From: Trebonia sp964581815
GTDB lineage: Bacteria > Actinomycetota > Actinomycetes > Streptosporangiales > Streptosporangiaceae
Reading direction: 5' to 3'
DNA length: 64,000 bases
NCBI GenBank assembly: GCA_964581815.1
Contig: CAZORE010000017.1
Location: forward strand, 1-64,000
Positions 14,596 to 23,530 of the stretch are shown one piece after another. A program made the translations under genes and the position numbers. Each line of letters opens with the position of its first letter. Positions within the stretch are counted from its first letter, which is position 1. Under the pieces are notes generated by a model, which was given only the letters and a program-made list of their open reading frames with translations, did not search any database and was not told the origin of the DNA.

Positions 14596-16254
14596 ATGCC
14601 CGCGGCGACGGCGCCGCGACGGCAGGCGATCATGGAGGGCATGAATACCGTCATCGTCGGCACCGGGCCAGTGAGCTGCGCGGACGTCGTGGCGGTCGCG
14701 CGTGACGGCGCGGCCGTGACGCTGTCCACGGAGGCCGAGGCCGCGATCGCCGCCGGCCGCGAGGTCATCGACGCGCTCGCCCACGACAGCGCGCCGCACT
14801 ACGGCGTCTCCACCGGCTTCGGCGCGCTCGCCACCAGGCACATCCCGGTGGAGCTGCGCCTGCAACTGCAGCGTTCCCTGGTCCGCTCGCACGCGGCCGG
14901 GTCGGGCCCCGAGGTCGAGGCCGAGGTCGTGCGGGCGATGATGCTGCTGCGGCTGTCCACCCTGGCGACCGGCCGGACCGGCGTCCGCCTCGACGTGGCG
15001 CGCAGCTACGCCGCGATGCTCAGCAGCGGCATCACCCCGGTGGTCCGCGAGTACGGGTCACTCGGCTGCTCCGGCGACCTGGCGCCGCTTGCGCACTGCG
15101 CCCTCGCCGCGATGGGCGAGGGCACCGTCCGGGTGACATTGCCGGACAGCACGGGGCCGGACAGCACGGGGCCGGGCGGCACGGGGCCGGGCGGCACCGG
15201 CCACGGCCCGGAGCGGCCGGCCGCGCAGGCGCTCGCCGCCGCGGGCATCGAGCCGCTCGTGCTCGCCGAGAAGGAAGGGCTGGCGCTGATCAACGGCACC
15301 GACGGGATGCTCGGCATGCTGGTGCTCGCCGCCGCCGACCTGCGCGCCCTGCTCAAGGCGGCGGACATCACCGCCGCGATGTCCGTCGAGGCGCTGCTCG
15401 GCACCGACGCGGCGTTCGGCGCCGGGCTGCAGGCGCTGCGCCCGCACCCGGGCCAGGCCGCGTCCGCCGCCAACCTGCGGATGCTGCTCGCCGGCTCCCC
15501 CATCGTCGCCAGCCACCGCGGCCCGGAGGACACGCGGGTGCAGGACGCGTACTCGCTGCGCTGCTCGCCGCAGGTGCACGGCGCGGCGCGGGACACCCTA
15601 GCGCACGCGACCACCGTCGCCGGGCATGAACTGGCGAGCGCCATCGACAACCCCGTCCTCACCACCGACGGCCGGGTGGTGTCCAACGGCAACTTCCACG
15701 GCGCGCCGGTCGCCTACGTGCTCGACTTCCTCGCCATCGTCACCGCCGACGTCGCCTCCATCGCCGAGCGGCGCACCGACCGGATGCTCGACCCGGCGCG
15801 CTCGCACGGCCTGCCGCCGTTCCTCGCCAATGACCCTGGCGTCGACTCCGGGCACATGATCGCCCAGTACACGCAGGCCGCCATCGTGTCCGAGCTCAAG
15901 CGGCTCGCCGTGCCGGCCAGCGTCGACTCGATTCCCTCCTCGGCCATGCAGGAGGACCACGTGTCCATGGGCTGGTCCGCGGCGCGCAAGCTGCGCCGCG
16001 CCGTCGACGGGCTCACCCGGGTACTCGCCGTGGAGCTGCTGACCGCCGCCCGGGCCCTTGACCTGCGCATGCCGCTGGAGCCTGCGCCCGCGACCGCCGC
16101 GGTGGTCGCGGGGCTGCGCGCCGGGGCGCTGTCCGACGTCGCGGTGCCCGCCACCGACCGGTTCCTCGCCCCGGAGATCGAGGCCGCCGTGGCGTACGTC
16201 GCCTCCGGCGCGGCGGTGCGCGCCGCCGAGGCGGTCACCGGGCCGCTCGGGTGA
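14596..16254 (+). CDS. hutH: Histidine ammonia-lyase
   Basis: This enzyme removes ammonia from L-histidine to give urocanate, the first step of histidine breakdown. The 552-residue protein has the family order: 'HYGVSTGFGALATRHI' (aa 68-83, active-site loop Tyr), the MIO-forming tripeptide in 'GSLGCSGDLAPLAH' (Cys-Ser-Gly, aa 158-160, where many HALs have Ala-Ser-Gly), 'EGLALINGTDGMLG', 'QDAYSLRCSPQVHGA', and 'SSAMQEDHVSMGWSAARKLRR'. A Pro/Gly/Thr-rich insert at about aa 184-203 is encoded by a 15-bp tandem repeat. ATG at 14596 was chosen; ATG at 14641 (MNTVIVGTG) would match a shorter family start. hutU lies 8 kb downstream. Confidence 0.95.
   Translation: MPAATAPRRQAIMEGMNTVIVGTGPVSCADVVAVARDGAAVTLSTEAEAAIAAGREVIDALAHDSAPHYGVSTGFGALATRHIPVELRLQLQRSLVRSHAAGSGPEVEAEVVRAMMLLRLSTLATGRTGVRLDVARSYAAMLSSGITPVVREYGSLGCSGDLAPLAHCALAAMGEGTVRVTLPDSTGPDSTGPGGTGPGGTGHGPERPAAQALAAAGIEPLVLAEKEGLALINGTDGMLGMLVLAAADLRALLKAADITAAMSVEALLGTDAAFGAGLQALRPHPGQAASAANLRMLLAGSPIVASHRGPEDTRVQDAYSLRCSPQVHGAARDTLAHATTVAGHELASAIDNPVLTTDGRVVSNGNFHGAPVAYVLDFLAIVTADVASIAERRTDRMLDPARSHGLPPFLANDPGVDSGHMIAQYTQAAIVSELKRLAVPASVDSIPSSAMQEDHVSMGWSAARKLRRAVDGLTRVLAVELLTAARALDLRMPLEPAPATAAVVAGLRAGALSDVAVPATDRFLAPEIEAAVAYVASGAAVRAAEAVTGPLG
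15144..15203 (+). repeat. 15-bp tandem repeat inside hutH
   Basis: Four consecutive 15-bp units (GGACAGCACGGGGCC, twice, then two GGGCGGCACGGGGCC-like units) encode D-S-T-G-P, D-S-T-G-P, G-G-T-G-P, G-G-T-G-H. The repeat keeps the frame and inserts a flexible loop after the MIO region. It looks like a slippage-prone expansion in a surface loop. Confidence 0.8.
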
Positions 16255-16269
16255 GTCCGGTGCGCCGGG

Positions 16270-18534
16270 TCAGCCCGCGGTGACGGTGAACTGGGCGTGC
16301 AGCGTCGCGGTCGCGTCGCCGCCGACCCACACGTCGAACGTGCTCGCGTCGGTCACCCAGCCGCGGGTGGCCGCGCTCCAGTAGCGGCGCTCGTCCGGCC
16401 CGACGGTGAAGGTGACGGTCTCCGCTGCCCCGGCGGCCAGCTCGACGCGGCGGAATCCCTTCAGCTGCCGCAGTGGCCGGGACGAGGTGCCGTGCCGCTG
16501 GTGCAGGTAGAGCTGGGCGACTTCGGTGCCGTCGCGGTCGCTGACGTTGGCGAGTTCCACGGTCACGGTGACGGCGCCGTCCGCGGTGCCTGAGGCCGGC
16601 TCGACGCGCAGGTCGCGGTAGGCGAACCGGGCGTAGCTGAGGCCGTGGCCGAACGGGAACAGCGGCGTGCTCTCCTCGTCCCAGTAACGCCGGCCCTGTT
16701 CCTGCGGGGCGTGGGACCGGGTGACCGCGTGGTGCATCGGCACCTGCCCGACGCCGCGGGGCCAGGTGAACGGCAGCTTCCCGGCCGGAGTGACGTCGCC
16801 GAACAGCAGCCGGGCGACGGCCGCGCCGCCCCGGGTGCCCGGGTACCACGCCTGCAGGACGGCGGGCACCGTTGCCGCGGCCCCGCGCAGTTCCAGCGGG
16901 CGGCCGCTCATCAGCACGAGCACGACGGGGGTGCCCGTGGCCGCCACCGCCTCAAGCAGTTCGAGTTGCTCGCCGGGTAGTGAGAGGTCGCAGCGGGAGG
17001 CGGCCTCCCCGATCATGTCCTGCTGCTCGCCGAGGACCGCGATCACCACGTCGGCGTCGGCGGCCGACCGCACCGCGCGGTCGAGCGCGACGGCGGGATC
17101 GGACCCGGGGGCGATGTGGCCGGGCTCCCACCGGTCGAACATGGACGGGAAGGTCCGGACGGGCGCGGCGATCCCCGGCTCGTAGCTGACCGCCGCCCGG
17201 TCGCCGAGGTAGGCGCGGATGCCGTCGAGGATGGTGACGGTCTCGGACAGGTCATGGTCGAAGACCCAGGGGCCGAGCGTGTCCCTGGCCGAGTCGGCCA
17301 GCGGCCCGATCACGGCGACCCGCCGCAGCGCGGCCGCGTCCAGCGGGAGGGCGGCGCCCTCGTTGCGCAGCAGCACGGCGGCCTGCTCGGCGGCCTGCTG
17401 GGCCGCGTCGCGGTGCGCGGGCCTGGCCAGTACCTCGCGGGCCGCGTCCTCATCGACGAACGGCCGGTCGAACAGGCCAAGCGCGTCCTTGAGCACCAGG
17501 ATGCGCCGCACCGACTCATCCAGCTGCCCGGGGCTGACCCGGCCGTCGGCGAGCGCGGCGCCCAGGTGGCCGAACGCGGGGTCGGCGACCGTCATCTCCA
17601 TGTCCACCCCGGCCGTCAGGGCCCGGACGGCGGCGTCGGCTGGGCCGGCCGCGAAGTGATGGGTCACCAGGTCCCTGGCCGCGTTGGCATCGGTGACGAC
17701 GAAGCCGTCGAAGCCGAGCGCGCCGCGCAGCACGTCAGTCAGCAGCCAGCGGTTGCCGCTGGCGGGGACGCCGTTGAGGTCCATGTACGCGGACATGATG
17801 TTGCCCGCGCCGGCCTGCACCGCGGCACGGAACGGCGGCAGGTACGTGTTCCAGAATTCCTGGTCCGACAGGTCAACCTCGTCGTAGTCACGGCCGCCGA
17901 GCGCGGCACCGTAGCCCGCGAAGTGCTTGGGCCCGGCGATCACCCGGCCCGGCGCGCCAAGGATGCCCCCCTGGAAGCCGCGCACCTGGGCGGCGGCGAC
18001 TACCGAGCCGAGCAGCGGGTCCTCGCCCGCGCCTTCGACGATCCGTCCCCAGCGGGGGTCGCGGGCAATGTCCACCATCGGCGCGAACACCCAGTGGATG
18101 CCCACCGCGCGGGCCTCGGTGGCCGCGACGGCCTGCGCCCGCTCGATCAGTTCCGCGTTCCACGAGGCGGCGAGCCCGATCGGCACCGGGAAGATGGTGC
18201 GCAGCCCGTGGATGACGTCGAACCCGAACAGGACCGGGATGCCGTGCGGGCTGCCGTCGATCGCCGCCCGCTGCAGCCGGTTGGTCTCGGCCGGGTCTTT
18301 GACGAACAGCAGCGACCCGGCGCCGCCCCGCGTCAGCGCCTCCTCGACCATCCGGGGCTGCCCGGCGAGGTCGCCAAGCGGGCCGCCGGCCGAGTTCTCC
18401 GGGAACTTGAAGTAGAAGTACTGGATCAGCTGGCCGATCTTCTCCTCGGTGGAGAGGGCGGCCAGCAGTTCCTCGACCCGTGGCGAGGTGCCGGACGCAG
18501 ACGTCACGTGACTCAGTTCGCTGGTTCCTGGCAT
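16270..18534 (-). CDS. Glycoside hydrolase family 3 beta-glycosidase
   Basis: This 754-residue GH3 enzyme probably acts as a beta-glucosidase or beta-xylosidase. The N-terminal TIM-barrel has 'GIPVLFGFDVIHGLRTIFPVPIGLAASWN', 'GPKHFAGYGAALGGRDYDEVDLS' (K-H at aa 203-204) and the nucleophile Asp in 'GFDGFVVTDANA' (aa 282). The second, alpha/beta sandwich domain carries 'VLLRNEGAALPLDAAALRRVAVIGPLAD' and 'CDLSLPGEQLELLEAV'. A C-terminal fibronectin-III-like domain ends the protein ('VTVELANVSDRDGTEVAQLYLHQ'). No signal peptide is evident, so it is probably intracellular and acts on imported oligosaccharides. ATG at 18534 has GGAGGAG upstream. It converges with hutH (15 bp apart). Confidence 0.93.
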   Translation of the reverse strand: MPGTSELSHVTSASGTSPRVEELLAALSTEEKIGQLIQYFYFKFPENSAGGPLGDLAGQPRMVEEALTRGGAGSLLFVKDPAETNRLQRAAIDGSPHGIPVLFGFDVIHGLRTIFPVPIGLAASWNAELIERAQAVAATEARAVGIHWVFAPMVDIARDPRWGRIVEGAGEDPLLGSVVAAAQVRGFQGGILGAPGRVIAGPKHFAGYGAALGGRDYDEVDLSDQEFWNTYLPPFRAAVQAGAGNIMSAYMDLNGVPASGNRWLLTDVLRGALGFDGFVVTDANAARDLVTHHFAAGPADAAVRALTAGVDMEMTVADPAFGHLGAALADGRVSPGQLDESVRRILVLKDALGLFDRPFVDEDAAREVLARPAHRDAAQQAAEQAAVLLRNEGAALPLDAAALRRVAVIGPLADSARDTLGPWVFDHDLSETVTILDGIRAYLGDRAAVSYEPGIAAPVRTFPSMFDRWEPGHIAPGSDPAVALDRAVRSAADADVVIAVLGEQQDMIGEAASRCDLSLPGEQLELLEAVAATGTPVVLVLMSGRPLELRGAAATVPAVLQAWYPGTRGGAAVARLLFGDVTPAGKLPFTWPRGVGQVPMHHAVTRSHAPQEQGRRYWDEESTPLFPFGHGLSYARFAYRDLRVEPASGTADGAVTVTVELANVSDRDGTEVAQLYLHQRHGTSSRPLRQLKGFRRVELAAGAAETVTFTVGPDERRYWSAATRGWVTDASTFDVWVGGDATATLHAQFTVTAG

Positions 18535-18575
18535 GCGGCTCCAACTCCTCCACGGGGGCAGACCCGACGATCGTA

Positions 18576-18614
18576 ACCCGGAAAACCTTCCAGCGTAAAG
18601 TTTTCTCTCCGGGT
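18576..18614. promoter_or_regulatory. Imperfect palindrome upstream of GH3 gene
   Basis: ACCCGGAAAAC (18576-18586) and GTTTTCTCTCCGGGT (18600-18614) form an imperfect inverted repeat with GAAAAC/GTTTTC perfect inner arms. It lies about 42 bp upstream of the leftward GH3 ATG, where a sugar-responsive repressor would block transcription. The binding protein is not identified. Confidence 0.5.
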
Positions 18615-18766
18615 AAGGCTGGTCTCCCGCCAGATGGCCGTAAACGAGCGGGCCCGCCAATCTGTGCTCGTGCACATGTCCGTACGTCCAGCCAAGCTGT
18701 AACGTCGCTTTGCTAGCCCAGGCGGGCCGATCCCGCCGACGCGGCGAGACCTGGCGGAGGATCGTG

Positions 18767-20175
18767 ATGACCATCTCCAAGCCGCCCGCGGCGCAGGCCG
18801 CCCGTGGCACTGCGGCGCAGGCCGCCCNNNNNNNNNNNNNNNNNNNNNNNNNNNNNNNNNNNNNNNNNNNNNNNNNNNNNNNNNNNNNNNNNNNNNNNNN
18901 NNNNNNNNNNNNNNNNNNNNNNNNNNNGCGGCGCAGGCCGCCCGTGGCACTGCGGCGCAGGCCGCCCATGGCACCGCGGCCGCGGCCGCCGATGGCGCGG
19001 GCGCTTCGCTCGCCGGCCTCGCGCGGTCCCTCGAGCCGCTGATCAGGGAGCACGCGCAAGCCGTCGAGGAGGGGCGGATACCCGAGGAACTCGTGGCGGC
19101 GCTGTACGACTCCGGGGTGTTCCGGGCGATGCTCCCGCGGGAGGTCGGCGGCCTGGAGGCCGAGCCGGCGCAGTGGCTCGCGCTGATCGAGGAGCTGGCG
19201 CGGATCAGCGCGTCGGTCGGGTGGCTGGCATTCATCAACTCAGGCGTGGGCCTGACGTTCCTTGACCCCGAGCGGTTCGAGCGTTTCCGCGTGCGAGCCG
19301 GCGGGCGGCTGATCCTGGCGATGAGCCTGGGCCGGATCGGCGGGACGGCGATCCCGGTCGACGGCGGCTACCGGGTCAGCGGCCGGTGGCCGTTCGCGAG
19401 CGGTTCTCCCTTCGCCACCTGGCTCGGCGGGATGTCGGCCGCCTGCGATCGTGACGGGTCACCGATCCGTGAAGCGGGCGGCCAGCCGCGCCGCCTGCTC
19501 GCGATCTGGCCCGCCGACCAGGCCCGCCTCATCGACACCTGGGACGGCCTTGGCCTGCGCGGCACCGGAAGCGGCGATTTCGAGGTCGCCGATCTCTTCG
19601 TCCCTGACGAGCAGGTCAACCCGGGGTTCTACGGTCCGCCGGCTTACGACCGCGCGCTTTTCCGTATCAAGGAAATGCCGGAAGCGGGCCACGGGGCGCA
19701 CGCGCTCGGGATCGCGTCCGCCGCCCTGCACGCGTTCACGGACGCCGTCAACGCCAGGCCTGCCCCGGGGTCGGCCCGGCAGAGCGCGATGGGGCACGAG
19801 CAGGCGCACCAGATCGCGTTCGCCCGGGCCGACGCCCTGGTCCGCGCCGCGCGGGCGCTGCTGCACGACACCGCGCGGGCCGCCTACCAGGACGCGAGCG
19901 CCCACCCTGAGCTGTCCCTCGAGCTGCGGGTCCGGCTGCGCGAGGCGAACATCTTCGCGGTCCGGGCGGCGAAAGAGGCGGTGGGGCTCATCTTCGACAT
20001 GGCCGGATCGGGTGCCGTGTACCGCGGCCGCCCGATCGAGCAGGCGTTCCGCGATATCAGCACCGCGGCCAACCACACCAACTACCTGGAAACGGCGTAC
20101 ACCGCGATCGGCTCCTACTACCTGACCAGGGACCGCGACGAGGGGCCCGATATCGCCGGACGGCCGTTCTTCTGA
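18767..20175 (+). CDS. ACAD-fold flavin monooxygenase/dehydrogenase, N-terminus interrupted by assembly gap
   Basis: This is an acyl-CoA-dehydrogenase-fold flavoprotein, closer to the two-component flavin monooxygenases (HsaA/DszC/hydroxyphenylacetate hydroxylase type) than to true acyl-CoA dehydrogenases. N-terminal helices 'IREHAQAVEEGRIPEELVAALYDSGVFRAMLPREVGGLE' are followed by 'SASVGWLAFINSGVG', the mid beta domain 'YRVSGRWPFASGSPFATWLGG' and 'WDGLGLRGTGSGDFEVADLFVPDEQV', and a C-terminal helical domain ending 'QAFRDISTAANHTNYLETAYTAIGSYYL'. The ATG at 18767 (GGAGG upstream) opens 'MTISKPP' plus an AAQAARGT repeat that runs into 100 N. The downstream half resumes in the same repeat phase, so one gene is likely although the placeholder length breaks the frame. 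It needs a flavin reductase partner, not seen nearby. Confidence 0.82.
18788..18999 (+). repeat. 24-bp tandem repeat (AAQAARGT) at gap edges
   Basis: One full 24-bp unit and 16 bp of a second precede the gap. After the gap come one identical unit (18928), one with a single codon change (AAQAAHGT, 18952) and one degenerate unit (AAAAADGA, 18976). All units keep the reading frame of the flavoprotein. The true copy number is unknown because the repeat collapsed or broke the assembly. Confidence 0.85.
18828..18927. other. Assembly gap (100 N)
   Basis: Exactly 100 undetermined bases, a standard placeholder for a gap of unknown length. It is flanked on both sides by the same 24-bp repeat. Any frame calculation through it is meaningless. 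Confidence 0.99.
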
Positions 20176-20311
20176 TACCTGCCTCGGTGGTCGCCTGGTC
20201 GACACTGACGAGTTCGAGTGTGCACCGTTCATCCGTGACCGGGATTTCGCTAAGCTGGCACATCCGTACGGAAAGGCGACAGGGACTTCCCGGTTATCCC
20301 GACAGTGGAAG

Positions 20312-21487
20312 ATGATGGCGAATAGTGCGGAGCGGTCGCGGGTTCTGCTGGTCGAAGACGACGACGGCGACGCTTTCCTTGTCGAGGAACTGCTCCACGA
20401 GGCGGACGCCGGCCTGCAGGTGCAGCGAGCCCGGCGGCTTGCCGACGCCATGCGGCTGGCTCCCGGTGCTGATTGCGTACTGCTCGACCTGGGACTGCCG
20501 GACTCACGGGGCATCGACGGGCTGCAACGGCTGCTGCGGCAGCACCCGGACGCGGCGGTGGTGGTGCTGACCGGCCTGGAGGGCGAGTACCTCGGCGAGC
20601 AGGCGGTCCGCGCGGGAGCGCAGGACTACCTGGTCAAGGGTGAGGTGACCGGGAAGCTGCTGCACCGGGTGATCAGGTACGCGATACAGCGCCGGCGCTG
20701 GGACGAAGCCCAGCGGCAGTTGCTGCTCGCGCAGGCGAGCGCACAGGAGAACGCCAGGCTCGAGCGCGGGCTGCTTCCCTTCCCGGTGCTCCGCGACGCG
20801 CGGCTGAGCGTGGCGACACGCTACCGGGCGGGCGGCAAGCAGCGGCTGCTCGGCGGCGACTTCTACGACGTCGTGCAGACGCCCGATGGCTGGGTGCACG
20901 CCCTGATTGGCGACGTCTGCGGGCACGGGCCTGCCGAGGCCGCACTCGGCGTCTGCCTGCGGGTGGCGTGGCGGGCGCTGACCCTGGCCGGCCAGGCGCC
21001 GTCGGACGCGCTGTCCGCCGTCCAGCTCGTGCTCAGGCACGAGCAGCAGGTGGACGCCATGTTCGCCACGGTCTGCACGTTCTCCGTGGCACCGGACCGC
21101 CGCAGCGGCATCGTGCGGCTTGCGGGCCACCCGCCGCCCCTCCTTGTCACTCCCGGCCGGATCACCGAACTCAGCGGCCCGGTCTGCCCGCCCCCCGGGC
21201 TCAACGACCAGGGAGAATGGCCCGGCCGCGAGGTAGAGCTTGGCGACCGCTGGTCCCTGCTGCTGTACACCGACGGCCTGATCGAGGGCCGGATCACCGG
21301 AAGCCCTTACCGGCTGGGCAGCGAAGGGCTGATCGACCTGCTGCGCGACGCACTCGGCGCGCCGCCGTTCGACCCCGGCCGGGTCAGCGACGACAGGCTG
21401 CTGAGCCGGCTCATCGAGGAGGTACGCAACCTCAACAGCGGCGACCTCGACGACGACATCGCGATCCTCGCCCTGGGGTACGCGTGA
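20312..21487 (+). CDS. Response regulator with PP2C/SpoIIE phosphatase output
   Basis: This 391-residue signalling protein has an N-terminal receiver domain (aa 10-125). Its acidic pocket is 'VLLVEDDDGDAF', the phospho-acceptor Asp is in 'CVLLDLGLPDS', and 'VVVLTG' and 'DYLVKGEV' supply the conserved Thr and Lys. A short coiled linker ('LLLAQASAQENARLERGLLP') leads to a PP2C-type Ser/Thr phosphatase domain (RsbU/SpoIIE) with metal ligands in 'LLGGDFYDVV' and 'LIGDVCGHGPAEA', and 'LLLYTDGLIEG' and 'DDDIAILALGY' near the end. Such proteins dephosphorylate anti-anti-sigma factors in partner-switching stress pathways. ATG at 20312 or 20315. It leads a three-gene operon with a kinase and a receiver. 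Confidence 0.93.
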   Translation: MMANSAERSRVLLVEDDDGDAFLVEELLHEADAGLQVQRARRLADAMRLAPGADCVLLDLGLPDSRGIDGLQRLLRQHPDAAVVVLTGLEGEYLGEQAVRAGAQDYLVKGEVTGKLLHRVIRYAIQRRRWDEAQRQLLLAQASAQENARLERGLLPFPVLRDARLSVATRYRAGGKQRLLGGDFYDVVQTPDGWVHALIGDVCGHGPAEAALGVCLRVAWRALTLAGQAPSDALSAVQLVLRHEQQVDAMFATVCTFSVAPDRRSGIVRLAGHPPPLLVTPGRITELSGPVCPPPGLNDQGEWPGREVELGDRWSLLLYTDGLIEGRITGSPYRLGSEGLIDLLRDALGAPPFDPGRVSDDRLLSRLIEEVRNLNSGDLDDDIAILALGYA

Positions 21488-21515
21488 CCGGGGCCGCGGC
21501 GGGGGCAGGCGCCTG

Positions 21516-23069
21516 ATGCTGTCCGCCACCTCGCCACCGTGGCCGCTCAGCCGGATTCTCGGCGTGATCGTCCTGGCCATGTCGCTGTTCTCGGTGGCGG
21601 CCATGGTCACCGGCGGGCTTGCTCTCGCCCACGTCAACGACGAGCGGCAGCGGGTCGAGACCGTGATCGACCCGGCCGCGCTGGCGGCGCAGCAACTGTA
21701 CAGCGCGCTGCTCAACCAGGAGACCGGCGTGCGCGGGTACGCGCTGAGCGGCGAGCCGAGTTTCCTCGCCCCCTACACTCAGGGCCTGCAAGCCCAGCAG
21801 GCGGCAGCCGGCCAGCTCCGCCCGCTCCTGCCGCAGTTGTCCGCGGCCAGCGCCGTGACATTGGAGCGGACGCTGACCCAGGCCAGCGACTGGCGCACGC
21901 GCTACGCGAACCCGAGCATCCAGGAAGTCCAGGCCGCGGGAAAGCCGGTCGTCAGCCCGGCCATCCTGGCCGGCAAGGCCGAGTTCGACGCCTTGCGCGT
22001 TAACCTGGCCGACTTCGAGTCAGCGGTGTCCAGTCAGCGGCAGCAGGCGCTGGGCTCGCTCGACCGCGCCTCGGCCGATCTCGAGGCAGCCCTGGCGGCC
22101 ATCGCGATCGGGCTGGTCGTGGTCGTCGTGGCGCTCGCTATCGTGCTGCGCGTCACTGCCATCCGCCCGGTGCACGTGCTCGCCGCGCAGGCACGGCGCG
22201 TCGCCGGCGGCGACTTCAGCCACGAGGTGACGCGAACCGGGCCACGCGAGATCCATGCGCTGGCCGCCGACGTGAACACCATGCGCGCCCGCATCCTGCG
22301 GGAGCTGACGGCTGTCCAGGAGGCGAATGACGCCCTCGCGGCGCACGCCGCTGACCTGCAGCGGTCCAACGCGGAACTCGAGCAGTTCGCCTACGTCGCG
22401 TCGCACGACCTGCAGGAGCCGCTGCGGAAGGTCACCAGCTTCTGCCAGCTGCTGCAGCGCCGCTACCGCGGCCAGCTCGATGAGAAGGCCGACCAGTACA
22501 TCGAGTTCGCCGTGGACGGCGCCAAGCGGATGCAGGTGCTGATCAACGACCTGCTCGCGTTCAGCAGAGTGGGCCGGGCCGCGGTCGAGCTCAGCCCGGT
22601 AGACTGCGGCGCCGCGCTGGCGGCGGCGACGGCGAACCTGTCCGACCAGATCGCCCAGGCCGGTGCCGTCATCGAGTACGGTCCGCTGCCGGCCGTGCGG
22701 GCGCAGCCCGCGCTGATGACCGCGGTCTTCCAGAACCTGATCGGCAACGCGCTGAAGTTCAGGGGCGATCGGCCGGTGCACGTCGCCGTCACCGCCGAGC
22801 GTGCGGACGCGTTCTGGTTGTTTTCCGTCGCCGACAACGGAATCGGTATCGAGCCGCAGTATGCTGACCGGATTTTCCTTATCTTCCAGCGCTTGCACGA
22901 CAAGACGGCGTACCCGGGCACCGGGATCGGCCTTGCCATGTGCCGGAAGATCGTCGAGTACTTCGGCGGCCGCATCTGGCTGGACACCAGCGCCGTGGAC
23001 GGGGCCAGGTTCTGCTTTACCGTGCCCGCGGTTCCCGAGAACGAGGAGACACATGGCCTATCCGGATGA
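21516..23069 (+). CDS. CHASE3-HAMP sensor histidine kinase
   Basis: This 517-residue membrane kinase has a first membrane helix at about aa 8-35 and an extracytoplasmic CHASE3 sensor (about aa 45-180, with 'ALLNQETGVRGYALSGEPSFLAPY'). The second membrane helix is at about aa 193-213 and the HAMP domain follows ('IRPVHVLAAQARRVAGGDFSHEV'). HisKA contains the phosphorylated His in 'FAYVASHDLQEPLRKV', and HATPase_c has the N box 'QNLIGNALKF', G1 'VADNGIGIEP' and G2 'GTGIGLAMCRKIVEYFGG'. The 'SHDLQEPLRKV' dimerisation motif is that of phytochrome-like kinases. It starts 28 bp after the phosphatase gene and overlaps the next receiver gene by 17 bp, so all three are co-expressed. Confidence 0.95.
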   Translation: MLSATSPPWPLSRILGVIVLAMSLFSVAAMVTGGLALAHVNDERQRVETVIDPAALAAQQLYSALLNQETGVRGYALSGEPSFLAPYTQGLQAQQAAAGQLRPLLPQLSAASAVTLERTLTQASDWRTRYANPSIQEVQAAGKPVVSPAILAGKAEFDALRVNLADFESAVSSQRQQALGSLDRASADLEAALAAIAIGLVVVVVALAIVLRVTAIRPVHVLAAQARRVAGGDFSHEVTRTGPREIHALAADVNTMRARILRELTAVQEANDALAAHAADLQRSNAELEQFAYVASHDLQEPLRKVTSFCQLLQRRYRGQLDEKADQYIEFAVDGAKRMQVLINDLLAFSRVGRAAVELSPVDCGAALAAATANLSDQIAQAGAVIEYGPLPAVRAQPALMTAVFQNLIGNALKFRGDRPVHVAVTAERADAFWLFSVADNGIGIEPQYADRIFLIFQRLHDKTAYPGTGIGLAMCRKIVEYFGGRIWLDTSAVDGARFCFTVPAVPENEETHGLSG

Positions 23070-23496
23070 TCCCAGGCTGGTCAATGTGCTGCTGGTGGAG
23101 GACGACGAGGGTGACGTCCTCATGACCAGGGAGGCCTTCGAGTTCTACAAGGTACGCAATCCCTTGCACGTCGTATCCGACGGCGAGCAGGCCCTGCAGT
23201 TCGTGCGGCGGACCGGACCCTACGCCGACGCCCCACGGCCGGGACTGATCCTGCTTGACGTCAACCTCCCCCGGGTGAGCGGCCTTGAGGTCCTCGCCCA
23301 GCTGAAGCAGGACCCTGAGTTCAGGCTCATCCCGGTGGTCATGCTGACCACCTCGCAGGCCGAAGAGGACATCTTGCGCAGCTACAGCCTGCATGCCAAC
23401 GCGTACGTGAGCAAGCCAGTGGACTTCGAGCAGTTCATGGCGGCGATCAGGCAGATCGACGATTTCTTCCTGAAACTGGTCCAGTTGCCGCGGTGA
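23053..23496 (+). CDS. Stand-alone receiver (Rcp1-like response regulator)
   Basis: This 147-residue single-domain response regulator shows 'NVLLVEDDEGDVLMTREAF', the phospho-acceptor Asp in 'LILLDVNLPRVSG', 'VVMLTTS' (conserved Thr/Ser), and 'NAYVSKPVDFEQF' (conserved Lys). The extended loop 'VRRTGPYADAPRPGL' is typical of receivers paired with phytochrome-like kinases (Rcp1 type). It has no DNA-binding output and probably relays phosphate between the overlapping kinase and another protein, possibly the upstream receiver-phosphatase. ATG at 23053 has GAGGAG 4-5 nt upstream; the ATG lies inside the kinase 3' end, so translation is coupled. Confidence 0.93.
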   Translation: MAYPDDPRLVNVLLVEDDEGDVLMTREAFEFYKVRNPLHVVSDGEQALQFVRRTGPYADAPRPGLILLDVNLPRVSGLEVLAQLKQDPEFRLIPVVMLTTSQAEEDILRSYSLHANAYVSKPVDFEQFMAAIRQIDDFFLKLVQLPR

Positions 23497-23530
23497 CCGG
23501 CCGGCGGCCCGACGCGGACGCGACGTCGCG

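Noticed and set aside
16270..19059. GH3 protein extended through the assembly gap
   Set aside because: The frame through N is arbitrary and includes repeats of the opposite-strand gene; ATG 18534 has a good ribosome site.
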